Part shown: positions 41,525 through 50,913 of the stretch, piece after piece
How positions within the stretch are numbered: the first letter of the stretch is position 1
How the letters are laid out: the number at the start of each line of letters is the position of its first letter
Source: REEB506 sp040381035
Lineage (GTDB): Bacteria; Pseudomonadota; Alphaproteobacteria; Caulobacterales; Aquidulcibacteraceae
Length of the DNA stretch: 64,000 bases
Assembly: GCA_040381035.1 (NCBI GenBank)
Contig: JBEIHY010000007.1
Span: forward strand, 1 to 64,000
Direction: 5' to 3'
Position numbers and translations under genes: made by a program
Notes under the pieces: generated by a model
Database searches by the model: none
The model's input: only the letters and a program-made list of their open reading frames with translations
Told to the model about the DNA's origin: nothing

Positions 41525-43576
41525 GTGACGGATACATGTGTCTCTAAGGCGGCGCCAGCCGCGGCGGAATTGACTGCATTCCTGATGCAGGCGACGTCCG
41601 ACTTGTTTGTTGCCTGCACCGCGCGCGGCCAGGTCGTTGCGGTCAATCAGGCGTGGGAAGCAGCGACCGGATGGAGCGCTGCCGATCTTGTCGGACAAAC
41701 CCTTTTGCGTGTGGTGCATAGCGAAGACCATGGCCGCGCCATCGCGGCCCGACAGCGCGTTCGCGAAGGCGAACCTTCGCTGAATGCCGAGTGGCGGCTG
41801 ATGAAGCGGGACGGGACTTGCTTTGTTGCATCCTGGAACGTGACCGTTGTCGGCGATCTGCTCTACGCGCTCGGCCGCGACGTCACCGACATCGCCCGCA
41901 CCGAGAAGGCGTTTGCGCGGGTTATGCGCCAACGCGACGTGCTCGACGCCGCCGGCGGCTTTGGCTCCTGGACACATGCGCGTGGCGCAAAAACCGTGGC
42001 GTTGTCGCCGGGACTAGCGGCGCGGCTTGGATTGCCAGCCGCCGACAGCCTCACGCGCGCCGATCTCGATGCGGTCGCCCTGGACTTATGGCCGGTCTTG
42101 ACCTCGCCACTGGGTAGCGACGTGGCCTTGAAGCTCGGTTCGGCTGTGGCGCCGCTTCGCCTGCGTTTCGTTTGCGCCCCGCCTGGAGCTGATGGCGTGT
42201 TGAGCGGCGTAACGATCGATGAGACCGCGACTGTCACCGCCCTTGAGGCGGCCGAACAAGCTCGATTGCACTTGGAATTGGCCTTGGACGCGGGGCGTGC
42301 GGCGACCTGGCAATTGGACCTCGATCCGCCGCGTCTTTGGGTTTCACCGCAATTTGAGGCTTTGATTGGGCGGCCGGTGACGGTTGGGGAAATGCTGCAG
42401 GGCAAAGGCGCGGCGATCCATCCAGATGACATGGGTTTGACCATCGCCTGTACCAAGAAATTGCTGGCCAATCCGGGGCGCGCTACCATTGCGCATCGGA
42501 TCGTGCGCCCGGACGGTGAAGTCCGTTGGGTGCAGACCCTGTGCCAAACGCAAGCCGATGCGTCCGGCATCATCCATCGCGCCGTCGCATCAACGGTCGA
42601 TATCACTGAGCGACGCGTTTTGCAGCAACACTTGTTGGCCGCCATCCAACAGGCCGAAAGTGCTTTGGCGCATCGCAGCGCCTGGCTCGGCGCGGCGGAG
42701 AAGCCGCACCAAGATCCTGCGGCGAACGCCGGCTTTGACGGCTTTGGGGAATTGATCCAGCGCTTTGCGCTTATCATGGGCGAACTGGAGCGTAGTGAAG
42801 CCGAATTGCACGCCAGTTTTACGGCCTTGCAAGAAGCCCGCAGCTCTGCCGAGGCCGCCAATATCGCCAAGAGCCAATTTTTCGCGAATATGAGCCATGA
42901 ACTGCGTACGCCGATCAACGCGATCATTGGGTTTGGCGAGCTGATCATGGACGATGCGGCCGGGCGCGAGCCGCAAATTGCCGCCGACGCCGAACGCATT
43001 GTGGGCGCGGCAGGCCGATTGCTGGCGATGATCAATGAACTGTTGGACCTGTCGCGCATGGAGGCCGGCCGTTTGAGCGCCAAACCGCGGGCGGCCGATC
43101 TTCGCGCCATATTCGAGCCGCTGCTCGGCTCCAAGCGCTTGGAGGCCGAAGCCAAGGGCAATCGCTTGCAGCTTAAGGTCGACGATGATCTTGCGGCGGT
43201 CTTCATCGATGGCGACCGGTTGGCGCAGGCTGTGCGCCACCTGCTCGACAATGCGGTGAAATTCACAGCCCAAGGCGACATTGTGATGAGCGTGCGCCGG
43301 ATCGAAACGGCAACAGGCGCGCACGTCATCGTGGCCGTGTCTGACACCGGTATCGGCATGACGGCCGACGATATTTCTGCTTTGGCTTGCCCCTTAACCC
43401 AGGCCGATGGGCGCAGCACGCGCCGCCATGGCGGCGCAGGGCTTGGGCTTGCGGTCGCGCGGCGCCTGGCGGTATTGTTGGGCGGTGAATTGCGCATCGA
43501 AAGCGTCGTTGGGCAAGGCTCCACCTTCTCCTTGACCGCGCCTTACTGGCCGCTGTCGCAATCGCAAGTCGCGTAG
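41525..43576 (+). CDS. PAS-domain sensor histidine kinase
   Basis: A 683-residue kinase read from a GTG at 41525; the ribosome site is weak and the ATG at 41585 is an alternative. A PAS domain spans about 15-125 and another PAS (with PAC: VDITERR) about 245-360. A coiled coil follows. The HisKA box SQFFANMSHELRTPINAIIG contains His458; the HATPase domain has LLDNAVKFT, DTGIGM and GGAGLGLAVARRL. No membrane segment or receiver domain is seen, so it is a soluble sensor. No response regulator gene is adjacent. The signal is unknown; the layout resembles DivL/PleC-like kinases only in the general H-box. Confidence 0.9.
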   Translation: MTDTCVSKAAPAAAELTAFLMQATSDLFVACTARGQVVAVNQAWEAATGWSAADLVGQTLLRVVHSEDHGRAIAARQRVREGEPSLNAEWRLMKRDGTCFVASWNVTVVGDLLYALGRDVTDIARTEKAFARVMRQRDVLDAAGGFGSWTHARGAKTVALSPGLAARLGLPAADSLTRADLDAVALDLWPVLTSPLGSDVALKLGSAVAPLRLRFVCAPPGADGVLSGVTIDETATVTALEAAEQARLHLELALDAGRAATWQLDLDPPRLWVSPQFEALIGRPVTVGEMLQGKGAAIHPDDMGLTIACTKKLLANPGRATIAHRIVRPDGEVRWVQTLCQTQADASGIIHRAVASTVDITERRVLQQHLLAAIQQAESALAHRSAWLGAAEKPHQDPAANAGFDGFGELIQRFALIMGELERSEAELHASFTALQEARSSAEAANIAKSQFFANMSHELRTPINAIIGFGELIMDDAAGREPQIAADAERIVGAAGRLLAMINELLDLSRMEAGRLSAKPRAADLRAIFEPLLGSKRLEAEAKGNRLQLKVDDDLAAVFIDGDRLAQAVRHLLDNAVKFTAQGDIVMSVRRIETATGAHVIVAVSDTGIGMTADDISALACPLTQADGRSTRRHGGAGLGLAVARRLAVLLGGELRIESVVGQGSTFSLTAPYWPLSQSQVA

Positions 43577-43606
43577 TCGCCAAACGCCCGCGGGAGACAG
43601 GCAGCG

Positions 43607-44692
43607 ATGAGCACATCCATTGTGGCGGCGATTTTGTGCGGCGGCGCCGGCGCCCGGCTATGGCCGTTATCGACGCCGGCGCGCCCCAAGCAGTTCCATG
43701 CTCTGGTCGGTCAAGAGACCTTGTTTGAAGAAACGTTGCGCCGTTTGGCGCCGATCGCGCCGAACGCGCCCATTCTGGCGATCACTGGCGGGCAGGGGTT
43801 AGCGCATGTCGCCGCCGCCGCCGCCCACACCGGCTTGAGCGCACGGGTGCGCACATGGGTTGAGCCTGCGGCCAAGAACACCTTTGCGCCGGCCTTGCTG
43901 GCGGCCCATGCGACGCTCGCGGAAGCGGGGCCTGACGGCCTGGTTTTGTTGGCTCCTGCCGACCATCACGTTGCGCGCGCGGATGAGTTTGCGCGCGCGG
44001 TTATGGCGGCTGCGCCCTTGGCCCAAGACGGGCGGCTGGTCACGTTTGGCGTTCGTCCCGACGCGCCACACACGGGCTATGGCTATATTGAGCGCGGCGA
44101 CCAGCTTGGGGTCGGCTATGCTGTGGCGCGGTTTCGCGAAAAACCCGATCGGGCAACCGCGGAGTCGTTTCTGGCCCAGGACGGCTTCGATTGGAACGCC
44201 GGGATCTTTTTGTATCGCGCCGATTGGTTTCTGGCGGAGGCGGCGCGTCATGCGCCGGAAACAGCGGCCGCAGTGGCGCAAGCTTTTGCTGGCCGCATTG
44301 AGAGCCCTGGCAAGGCATTCGCACCGAAAGCCGATGCCTGGGCCACGATTGTGTCGGACTCGATTGACTATGCGATGGCTGAAAAGACCGATCGCCGCGC
44401 GGTCGTGCCCATTGATATTGGCTGGAGCGATGTCGGTTCATTTGCCACCCTTTACGCGCTTGCCGACAAGGACATCCATGCAAACGCCGTTCGCGGATCG
44501 GTCGTTCTGCGCGAGGCAAACGGAAATTATGTTCGCGCCGAAACCGGCCGCCCGGTCGCCGTGATCGGCCTGGACGATCTGATCGTCGTGGATGCGCCGG
44601 AGGGCTTGATTATTGTGCCGCGCGCGCGTGCTGAAGAGATCAAGCACATCGTTGCCGAACTCGCACAGCGCAATCGTCCGAACACGGATTAA
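43607..44692 (+). CDS. Mannose-1-phosphate guanylyltransferase
   Basis: A 361-residue nucleotidyltransferase. The N-terminal signature LCGGAGARLWPLSTPARPKQF binds GTP, and LLAPADHHV, FREKPDRATAE, WNAGIFLY and VPIDIGWSDVGS are the other GMP/ManC-type motifs. It makes GDP-mannose for polysaccharides. It lacks the C-terminal phosphomannose isomerase domain of bifunctional ManC/AlgA, so it is the short form. It is not next to glycosyltransferases. The stop codons of this gene and the convergent UbiA-like gene overlap (44689-44692). Confidence 0.92.
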   Translation: MSTSIVAAILCGGAGARLWPLSTPARPKQFHALVGQETLFEETLRRLAPIAPNAPILAITGGQGLAHVAAAAAHTGLSARVRTWVEPAAKNTFAPALLAAHATLAEAGPDGLVLLAPADHHVARADEFARAVMAAAPLAQDGRLVTFGVRPDAPHTGYGYIERGDQLGVGYAVARFREKPDRATAESFLAQDGFDWNAGIFLYRADWFLAEAARHAPETAAAVAQAFAGRIESPGKAFAPKADAWATIVSDSIDYAMAEKTDRRAVVPIDIGWSDVGSFATLYALADKDIHANAVRGSVVLREANGNYVRAETGRPVAVIGLDDLIVVDAPEGLIIVPRARAEEIKHIVAELAQRNRPNTD

Positions 44693-45654
44693 CGCAATGC
44701 CGGCAGGATGCCGACGCAGAGATAATTGACGAGAACGCTGGCGCCGGCGGCTTTGAACATGGCGCGCGAGCGCTTCAAGGTCGGCTTTTCGGCAAATGCG
44801 GCGGCAAACATGAAAGCGATGAAGCCGGCCAAGATCGCCGGCGCCAAAATCACCACCGGCACAGATTGCTCGCCTGCGCCGGTCGAGATCGCGGCCGGCG
44901 CGCCAGAGCCCAGATAAGCGCCCATGGTTGCAAACAAGCCGAGCGCGATCGCGCCAGCCAAGGTGAGGCCAGAGCGCTGCTGGCCCCAAAGTTTGGAATA
45001 ACTGTCAACGCCAATGCGTTCCTCCGGCGCGGCCAGCGTATGGCGGGCGAGTTCCAGGATCAGCGCATTGGTGAACGCCATCACCATAAAAGTCGCCAAG
45101 GCTGGGGTGAAATTGCCGCCCTTGGGAAACAACCCGCAGCCTGCGCCAAGCAGCGCAAACCACGGCGCAACGCCCATCCGCAGCGTCAGGCGCAGCAACG
45201 GCGCGCGGGCCAATTCCTCGGGATAGAAAAAGTCGGCGCCGATCAGCGCGATCCAGATCCAGGCCGCGATCAGGAGCGCCAAAAGTGGTGGGTGCAACAG
45301 CATCAACAACAAGGCCTGCAACGCTGCGCCCCACCAGCACAGCGCCCGCAGCTCCGCCAAGGACACAAGCCCGCGGGCAACAGTGCGACGCGGATGATGG
45401 GCCAGATCGCTGTGATAGTCGCGGTGCTCTTCCAGCGTCAGAAGTTGGAAAAACAAGATCGTCGTCACCAACAAGGCGACCATCGCTTCCGACAGAATGG
45501 GCGTGAGCCCGCAGCGCGGATCAATCGCTGCGCCATAGAAGCAAGCCGCAAGTCCGAAGACAGCCGCCAGCCCACCCTGGCCGATCAGTCCAAAGCGCTC
45601 TTGCTGGTAACGCCAAAAGCGCTGCGACAATTGCGGGCCCGGCTCGGCCGTCAT
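44689..45654 (-). CDS. UbiA-like prenyltransferase-family membrane protein
   Basis: A 321-residue protein with about eight to nine hydrophobic segments. Near the N-terminus FWRYQQERFGL and in the middle ILELARHTLAAPEERIGVDS, then YSKLWG, resemble the UbiA-superfamily proteins in which a (K/R)xxAPEEExxGVxTYS segment follows a membrane helix. The usual first Asp-rich motif NDxxDxxxD is not evident: EEHRDYHSDLAHHP occupies that place. Prenyl transfer is therefore uncertain. It is convergent with the guanylyltransferase gene and divergent from the UMF1-type transporter gene (135 bases). Confidence 0.65.
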   Translation of the reverse strand: MTAEPGPQLSQRFWRYQQERFGLIGQGGLAAVFGLAACFYGAAIDPRCGLTPILSEAMVALLVTTILFFQLLTLEEHRDYHSDLAHHPRRTVARGLVSLAELRALCWWGAALQALLLMLLHPPLLALLIAAWIWIALIGADFFYPEELARAPLLRLTLRMGVAPWFALLGAGCGLFPKGGNFTPALATFMVMAFTNALILELARHTLAAPEERIGVDSYSKLWGQQRSGLTLAGAIALGLFATMGAYLGSGAPAAISTGAGEQSVPVVILAPAILAGFIAFMFAAAFAEKPTLKRSRAMFKAAGASVLVNYLCVGILPALR

Positions 45655-45789
45655 TTATCCTCCCCCGAAGGCCGCGTGCAGCGGGCCATTGATAAAGCCT
45701 TGCCGGCAATCGGCATTCGGCGCAGCATACCTCGCGTCGGCGGCGAAAACCGGCAGCGCTTTAAGCACGCCCCGTCGCAGGGAGGAACC

Positions 45790-47193
45790 ATGGCTGGGGC
45801 GCGGGCGGGTGATGGGCGGCAGGCCGGTCTCAAGATGGATCGCAGCGGCCTGGGTTGGGCGCTGTATGAGGGCGGGCGCACGCCCTATGTGACGGTTTGC
45901 GGCGTTTATGTTTTCGCGCCTTATGTCGCCACTGTGCTGATCGGCAAGCCCGTGGAGGGCATGGCCCAGATCGCTGATTTGAACAAATGGGCAGGCCTGT
46001 GCGCGGCTTTGTTGGCGCCGATCCTGGGCGCGGCGGCCGATCGCGCGGGCGGACGCAAAGGTCCTCTAGGGGTGCTCACGGGCTTGATGATCGCCTGCAT
46101 GGCGGGGCTTTGGCTGGTCGCGCCCGGCGCGCCGGGCGCGGCCTTGTGGTTTCCGCTCTTGTTTGCCATCGGGGCGATGTTTCCGCTGACCGAAGCCTTG
46201 CATAATGCGATGCTGCCGGGCGCCGCGCCGGCGAGCCAAACCGCCAAGATTTCCGGCCTCGCCTACTTTTACGCCAATGCGGCGACGGTGCTCATTCTGA
46301 TTTTCGTGCTGTGGTTTTTCGCCTTTCCCGGCCAGTTGAACTGGCCGGGCGTGCCGGGCGCACCGCTGTTTGGTTTGAGCACGCAAGCCCATGAACCATC
46401 GCGCGTGGTGGGGATCATTTGCGCCTTGTGGTTTGCGGTTTGGGCGCTGCCGTTCTTCCTGTTCACACATGATCAGGAACGGGGGCTCGATTGGGTGTCG
46501 GCGGCGAAGGCGGGCCTCGGCGGGGTCGCCAAAACGCTGCGCAAAGTGCGCGATCTTGGCGATGTGGGGCGATTTCTCGTGGCGCGGATGATCTATACCG
46601 ACGCCAAGACCGCGATGATCGTGCTTGGCGGGGTCTATGCCGCGGTGACGATGGGCTGGGGCATGATCGAGATGACCATCTATGGCATTGCCCTGTCCAT
46701 TGCGGCGGCCCTTGGCGGGGTCGTCTCGGGCGCTCTCGATGACCAGCTTGGCCCCAAGCGCGCGATCCAGTTGGAAGTGGGTATGGTGCTGCTTGGCCTG
46801 ATCGCGATGGTGTCGATTGATCGCCAGACCGCATTTTTCGTCGTGCCGATGTCGCAGGCGCCGATCTGGGGCGCGCCGTTCTTCAAGACCGCGCCGGAGC
46901 TTTTGTTCGTTGCAGTTGTGTGCGTCATCGCGGTGTTCATTACTGCCGCCTATGCGTCGAGCCGCACCTTGATGGTGCGGCTGTCGCCGCCGCAAATGGT
47001 GGGCGAGTTGTTCGGGCTTTATGCGCTGGCTGGCACCGCCACCGCCTGGGTCGGACCGATGCTAGTGGCCTTTGTCACCCGCGCTGCCGACAGCCAGCGG
47101 ATTGGGTTTGGCGCCCTCGGGCTTTTGTTGATTATCGGCCTGGTGATTTTGGTCCCGATCCGCGACCCGACGCGGGCTGCCCCATCCACGTGA
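45790..47193 (+). CDS. MFS transporter, UMF1/Atg22-like
   Basis: A 467-residue inner-membrane protein. The ATG at 45790 is chosen for GGAGGA at 45781-45786; the open frame extends far upstream without coding character. The N-terminus (WALYEGGRTPYVTVCGVYVFAPY) is the UMF1/BtlA-family opening, followed by about 12 membrane segments and the TM2-3 loop GAAADRAGGRKGPLG, an MFS-type motif. Family members include the yeast vacuolar amino-acid effluxer Atg22 and bacterial proteins of unknown substrate. The 3' end overlaps the convergent DUF2842 gene by 62 bases. Confidence 0.85.
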   Translation: MAGARAGDGRQAGLKMDRSGLGWALYEGGRTPYVTVCGVYVFAPYVATVLIGKPVEGMAQIADLNKWAGLCAALLAPILGAAADRAGGRKGPLGVLTGLMIACMAGLWLVAPGAPGAALWFPLLFAIGAMFPLTEALHNAMLPGAAPASQTAKISGLAYFYANAATVLILIFVLWFFAFPGQLNWPGVPGAPLFGLSTQAHEPSRVVGIICALWFAVWALPFFLFTHDQERGLDWVSAAKAGLGGVAKTLRKVRDLGDVGRFLVARMIYTDAKTAMIVLGGVYAAVTMGWGMIEMTIYGIALSIAAALGGVVSGALDDQLGPKRAIQLEVGMVLLGLIAMVSIDRQTAFFVVPMSQAPIWGAPFFKTAPELLFVAVVCVIAVFITAAYASSRTLMVRLSPPQMVGELFGLYALAGTATAWVGPMLVAFVTRAADSQRIGFGALGLLLIIGLVILVPIRDPTRAAPST

Positions 47194-47368
47194 ATACCGG
47201 CCGCAGCGGAAACACCCAAATGAGCCCGGCTGCGAAGTAAAAGATCGTCTGAACCCAAACCGGCCAGGCGCCGATGACGCTGGCGAAGCTCGCCACCAGC
47301 ACGATATAGCCGAGCAGGAAAACCAGAATGGCGAAAGCGCCGAGGGCGCGTTTGGCGGCGGGGGACAA
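47132..47368 (-). CDS. DUF2842 membrane protein
   Basis: A 78-residue protein with two membrane helices (about 8-32 and 38-58) and a conserved end PLRPVFTWM. This is the DUF2842 pattern, found almost only in alphaproteobacteria; function unknown. It is often encoded beside COX15/ctaA, and here it is divergent from that gene by about 107 bases. Its 3' end overlaps the transporter gene on the other strand. Confidence 0.8.
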   Translation of the reverse strand: MSPAAKRALGAFAILVFLLGYIVLVASFASVIGAWPVWVQTIFYFAAGLIWVFPLRPVFTWMGQPASGRGSGPKSPGR

Positions 47369-47475
47369 GCGGGCTTCCTCGTTGGGTGGGACGAAGCGTC
47401 GCGGCTGGCGCCGCGCGCGTCTAATCTATCTGCGCTGAAGCTGGGGATTGGCAAGCCGGCGGGAGTGACACGGTT

Positions 47476-48528
47476 TTGAGTGAAGCAGTTGGCGCGCCGG
47501 TCCGGCCGGCGCCGCAGCCGGCGGTTGGAGCCTGGCTGCTTGTCATCGTCGCGCTCGTTGCGATCATGGTTCTGATCGGCGGGGCAACGCGCCTGACCGA
47601 TAGCGGCCTGTCGATCACAGAATGGGACTTTATCAAAGGCGTGTTCCCGCCCGTGAACGCGGCGGATTGGGCCGAAGAATTCAATCTCTACCGCCAGACC
47701 GCCGAATATCAGCTGCAAAACCGCGGCATGACGCTTTCCGAGTTTCAGTTCATTTATTGGTGGGAATGGGGCCACCGGTTCTTTGGAAAGCTGATCGGGG
47801 TGGCGTTCGCGCTGCCATTGCTGGCATTTCTGGCGCTCGGTAAGCTCAAGGGCCGCTTGATCGCGACGCTTGGCCTGTTCGCGCTTGGCGGATTTCAGGG
47901 CTTTATCGGCTGGTGGATGGTGGAAAGCGGGCTGTCAGGGCGGCTCGACGTCGCGCCCTATCGGCTGGCGACGCATTTGGGCGTCGCGTTTGTCATCTTG
48001 GCGGCGGCCCTGGCTTTGGCTTTGGCCAATTTCGGTTGGGGCCGGGCGGCTGGCCTCGGCCGCGCCGGGAGCTGGCGGCCTTTGGCGCTGGTATTTCCGG
48101 TTCTGTTATTTGTTCAGATCATCGCCGGAGCGCTGGTTGCTGGCACGAAGGCGGGCATGGCGTTTCCCGATTGGCCAACGGTTGGAGGACACCTATTTCC
48201 TCCAACTTATGGCGAAATCGCTCCGTTCTGGCGCAACCTGATCGAGAACCAGGCGGCGGTGCAGTTCAACCATCGCACGCTTGGCTATGTGGCCGGCGGG
48301 CTCGGGCTGACGATTGGTTTTGCAGCCATAGCGCGCGGATCGGGTTGGGCCGGGCGGCTCGGCCAATGGGTGGGCGCATTGTGCCTGTTTCAGATCATTC
48401 TCGGCATCGTCACAGTCATGCACGCCGCCCCACTCGCTTTGGGGCTCATGCACCAAGCGACCGCTGTGGCGTTGTGGTTGGTGACCATTGCCTGGGCCAA
48501 GGCCGCGTGGCCTTCGCCGGTGCGGTAA
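47476..48528 (+). CDS. ctaA: Heme A synthase, COX15/CtaA type 2
   Basis: A 350-residue membrane enzyme converting heme O to heme A for aa3-type cytochrome oxidase. It starts with TTG at 47476 (GGGAG 10 bases upstream). About eight membrane helices; GGATRLTDSGLSITEW is the diagnostic N-terminal signature, and the heme ligands sit in YWWEWGHR, LATHLG, FNHRTLGY and LMHQ. As in other type 2 (COX15) enzymes it lacks the extracellular Cys pair of Bacillus CtaA. A hairpin overlaps the stop codon. Its presence implies an aerobic respiratory chain. Confidence 0.94.
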   Translation: MSEAVGAPVRPAPQPAVGAWLLVIVALVAIMVLIGGATRLTDSGLSITEWDFIKGVFPPVNAADWAEEFNLYRQTAEYQLQNRGMTLSEFQFIYWWEWGHRFFGKLIGVAFALPLLAFLALGKLKGRLIATLGLFALGGFQGFIGWWMVESGLSGRLDVAPYRLATHLGVAFVILAAALALALANFGWGRAAGLGRAGSWRPLALVFPVLLFVQIIAGALVAGTKAGMAFPDWPTVGGHLFPPTYGEIAPFWRNLIENQAAVQFNHRTLGYVAGGLGLTIGFAAIARGSGWAGRLGQWVGALCLFQIILGIVTVMHAAPLALGLMHQATAVALWLVTIAWAKAAWPSPVR

Positions 48529-48541
48529 AATAATACCGCAC
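48520..48541 (+). terminator. Perfect hairpin over the ctaA stop codon
   Basis: GTGCGGTA-aaataa-TACCGCAC is a perfect 8-bp inverted repeat that includes the ctaA stop. It lacks a downstream T-run, so it may be a weak terminator, an mRNA-stabilising hairpin or part of the rplM promoter region. Confidence 0.4.
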
Positions 48542-48652
48542 TATAAAACCCATATCGCACAAGGCCTTTGGCGCGCCGGTTGACAGCGTCAAATCCTTCG
48601 CCTATGAGCGCGTCCTTCACACGCCGGCTTGCCGGCGAACTGGACTTATCCC

Positions 48653-49129
48653 ATGCTCACCAAGATGACCGCTTCGGCCAAGCCCGAAGTCGTAACCCAC
48701 GACTGGATCGTGATCGACGCTGAAGGCGCGGTCGTGGGCCGGTTGGCGGCTTTTATCGCCCTGCGCCTGCGCGGCAAGCACCGCGCCGACTTCACCCCCC
48801 ACACCGATTGCGGCGACCATGTCATCGTGATCAATGCCGACAAGGTCGCGTTCACCGGCAATAAACTGGAAAACAAGACTTATTACTGGCACACGGGCTA
48901 TCCCGGCGGCATCAAGGAGCGCTCCGCCGGCGCTATCCTCAACGGCAAATTCCCCCAACGAATCGTGGAAAAGGCCGTGCAGCGCATGCTGCCGAAGGAA
49001 AGCCCGCTGGCGCGCAAGCAACTCGGCAAGCTGCGGGTCTATAGCGGCGCAGAGCACCCCCACGCCGCCCAGTCGCCCAAGACTGTCGATTTCAAAGGCA
49101 TCAAGCGTAAAAATGCGAGGACCGCATAA
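48653..49129 (+). CDS. rplM: 50S ribosomal protein L13
   Basis: A 158-residue L13. HDWIVIDAEGAVVGRLA, GDHVIVINADKVAFTGNKLE, YYWHTGYPGGIKER and the C-terminal VYSGAEHPHAAQ are all family signatures. The ATG at 48653 is used; the ATG at 48665 is an alternative, giving 154 residues, and neither has a strong ribosome site. It binds 23S rRNA early in assembly. The stop overlaps the rpsI start (TAATG), the usual rplM-rpsI operon. Confidence 0.96.
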   Translation: MLTKMTASAKPEVVTHDWIVIDAEGAVVGRLAAFIALRLRGKHRADFTPHTDCGDHVIVINADKVAFTGNKLENKTYYWHTGYPGGIKERSAGAILNGKFPQRIVEKAVQRMLPKESPLARKQLGKLRVYSGAEHPHAAQSPKTVDFKGIKRKNARTA

Positions 49130-49659
49130 TGTCGGACACCTATCAGCCTGACACCTATCAGGGGCTTGAGAGCCTGGGCAGCGCGACGACTGGCGGCGGC
49201 ATGATCAATGGCGTGCCGGAAGGCCAGCGCGGCTCCAATGTGGCCGTGTTGCGCGAGAAGAAGATCGACGGCCTTGGCCGCGCCTATGGCACCGGCAAGC
49301 GGAAGAACGCGATTGCGCGGGTCTGGGTAAAGCCGGGCAAAGGCGCGATTGTCATCAATGGCCGCGACCAGGCGGTGTATTTCGCCCGGCCCGTCCTGCG
49401 GATGATGATCCAGCAACCGTTCGTTGTCTCCGACCGGGTTGGCCAGTATGACGTGATCTGCACTGTTATCGGTTCAGGCCTGTCGGGCCAGGCTGGCGCG
49501 GTGCGCCACGGCATCGCCAAGGCGCTGAGCGATTTCGAGCCGGAGCTGCGCGTTGCCTTGAAGCATGCCGGGTTCTTGACCCGCGACCCGCGCGTGGTCG
49601 AACGCAAGAAGTATGGTCGCAAGAAAGCGCGCCGGAGCTTCCAGTTCTCGAAACGCTAA
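49129..49659 (+). CDS. rpsI: 30S ribosomal protein S9
   Basis: A 176-residue S9. The conserved core starts near residue 50 (GRAYGTGKRKNAIARVWVKP) and ends with KKYGRKKARRSFQFSKR, whose C-terminal Arg reaches the P-site tRNA. An N-terminal extension of about 45 residues (rich in Gly, Ser, Thr) precedes the core; alphaproteobacterial S9 proteins commonly have such an extension. It is coupled to rplM by a one-base overlap and followed by a strong terminator. Confidence 0.96.
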   Translation: MSDTYQPDTYQGLESLGSATTGGGMINGVPEGQRGSNVAVLREKKIDGLGRAYGTGKRKNAIARVWVKPGKGAIVINGRDQAVYFARPVLRMMIQQPFVVSDRVGQYDVICTVIGSGLSGQAGAVRHGIAKALSDFEPELRVALKHAGFLTRDPRVVERKKYGRKKARRSFQFSKR

Positions 49660-49681
49660 GCGGTATCGCACTGCCGTTTGG

Positions 49682-49716
49682 AACGGGCGCTTCGGGAGAC
49701 CGCAGCGCCCGTTTTC
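49682..49716 (+). terminator. Rho-independent terminator after rpsI
   Basis: ACGGGCGCT and AGCGCCCGT form a perfect 9-bp stem, extendable by an A-T pair, around a 12-base loop, followed by TTTTC. It lies 22 bases past the rpsI stop. Confidence 0.82.
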
Positions 49717-49841
49717 TATTCGAACCGGCGAACCGAGAGTGCGGTTGCCTCAGAGTTCAAACCGGCGTTCAAGTTTGCCGTTGCTCGGCTTGCGAACCCG
49801 GCTAGAAGCCCCGCCCATCCTCTTTGCTCAAGGACAAGTCC

Positions 49842-50888
49842 ATGGCGCAATCGATCCTCAACATCGCGATCCTCGGCGCCTCCGGCTATACTGGCGCCGA
49901 CAGTGTGCGGCTGTTGTTGCAGCACCCCCAGGTGCGCATCGCGGCGCTCGGCGCCGACAGCAAGGCGGGCCGCTCCATCGCCGAGATTTTCCCCCATCTT
50001 GGCTTTTATGATCTCCCAGTTTTGCAAAAGCCCGACGACATCGCGTGGGACAAGATCGACGCGGTGTTGGGCTGCCTGCCGCACGGCGCGAGCGAACAGG
50101 TTTTGTCGGCGCTGCCGCAGCATGTCACGGTGATCGACTTGTCGGCCGATTTCCGGCTGAAAAACGCCGATGCCTATCAACAATGGTACGGGCGGGCGCA
50201 TCAGTCCGCACACAAGCTGTTCACGGCCGTCTATGGCCTCACCGAATGGGCGCGCGAATTGTTGCCGGGCGCGCAACTGGTGGCGTGCCCTGGCTGTTAT
50301 CCGACCGCCGTGCTCCTGGCGCTGAAGCCGCTGCTGGCCGCTGGCGTGATCCAAGCCGACGACATCATCATCGACGCCAAGTCCGGCGTCAGCGGGGCCG
50401 GGCGCTCTTTGAAAGAACAGAACCTGTTTTGCGAAGCCGGCGAGGGCATGGCCGCTTATGGGATCGCCGCCCATCGCCACGCGCCGGAAATTGAGCAAGA
50501 GCTGGGCGCGACCGCAGCCAAAGACATTCTTGTCAATTTCACCCCGCACCTCGTGCCGATGAACCGCGGCGAACTGGTCACCTGTTATGTCAAGGCAGCA
50601 GCAGGGGTAACGCTGGCGGACGCTCGCGCCGCGATCCAGGCGCGCTACGAAGAAGAGCGCTTCGCCCATCTGGCGCCGGAAGGCCTGTCGCCGGCGACGC
50701 GCCATGTGCGCGGCTCCAATCATTGCCTGATCAATATCTTTGCCGACCGCCTGCCTGGCCGCTTCATCGTTATCGCGGCGATCGACAATCTGGTGAAGGG
50801 CTCGGCCGGTCAGGCGATCCAGAACCTCAATGTTGTTTATGGCTGGCGCGAGGACACCGCCATCGCGCAAGCGCCGCTGTTTCCGTAG
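49842..50888 (+). CDS. argC: N-acetyl-gamma-glutamyl-phosphate reductase
   Basis: A 348-residue NADPH-dependent enzyme of arginine synthesis. The ATG at 49842 follows AAGGACAAG; a TTG at 49824 is in frame but less likely. The nucleotide motif is ILGASGYTGADSVRLL (about residues 9-24), the active-site Cys lies in VACPGCYPTAVLLAL, and IIDAKSGVSGAGR and PHLVPMNRG are type 1 ArgC signatures. It reduces N-acetylglutamyl-5-phosphate to the semialdehyde. Placement after rplM-rpsI is a known alphaproteobacterial order. Confidence 0.95.
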   Translation: MAQSILNIAILGASGYTGADSVRLLLQHPQVRIAALGADSKAGRSIAEIFPHLGFYDLPVLQKPDDIAWDKIDAVLGCLPHGASEQVLSALPQHVTVIDLSADFRLKNADAYQQWYGRAHQSAHKLFTAVYGLTEWARELLPGAQLVACPGCYPTAVLLALKPLLAAGVIQADDIIIDAKSGVSGAGRSLKEQNLFCEAGEGMAAYGIAAHRHAPEIEQELGATAAKDILVNFTPHLVPMNRGELVTCYVKAAAGVTLADARAAIQARYEEERFAHLAPEGLSPATRHVRGSNHCLINIFADRLPGRFIVIAAIDNLVKGSAGQAIQNLNVVYGWREDTAIAQAPLFP

Positions 50889-50913
50889 CAGCGCTTCTGG
50901 GTTAGGCTGGCGC

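Noticed and set aside
44866..45789. Long upstream extension of the UMF1-type transporter frame
   Set aside because: The extension is antisense to the UbiA-like gene, has no similarity, and a good GGAGGA site marks the ATG at 45790.
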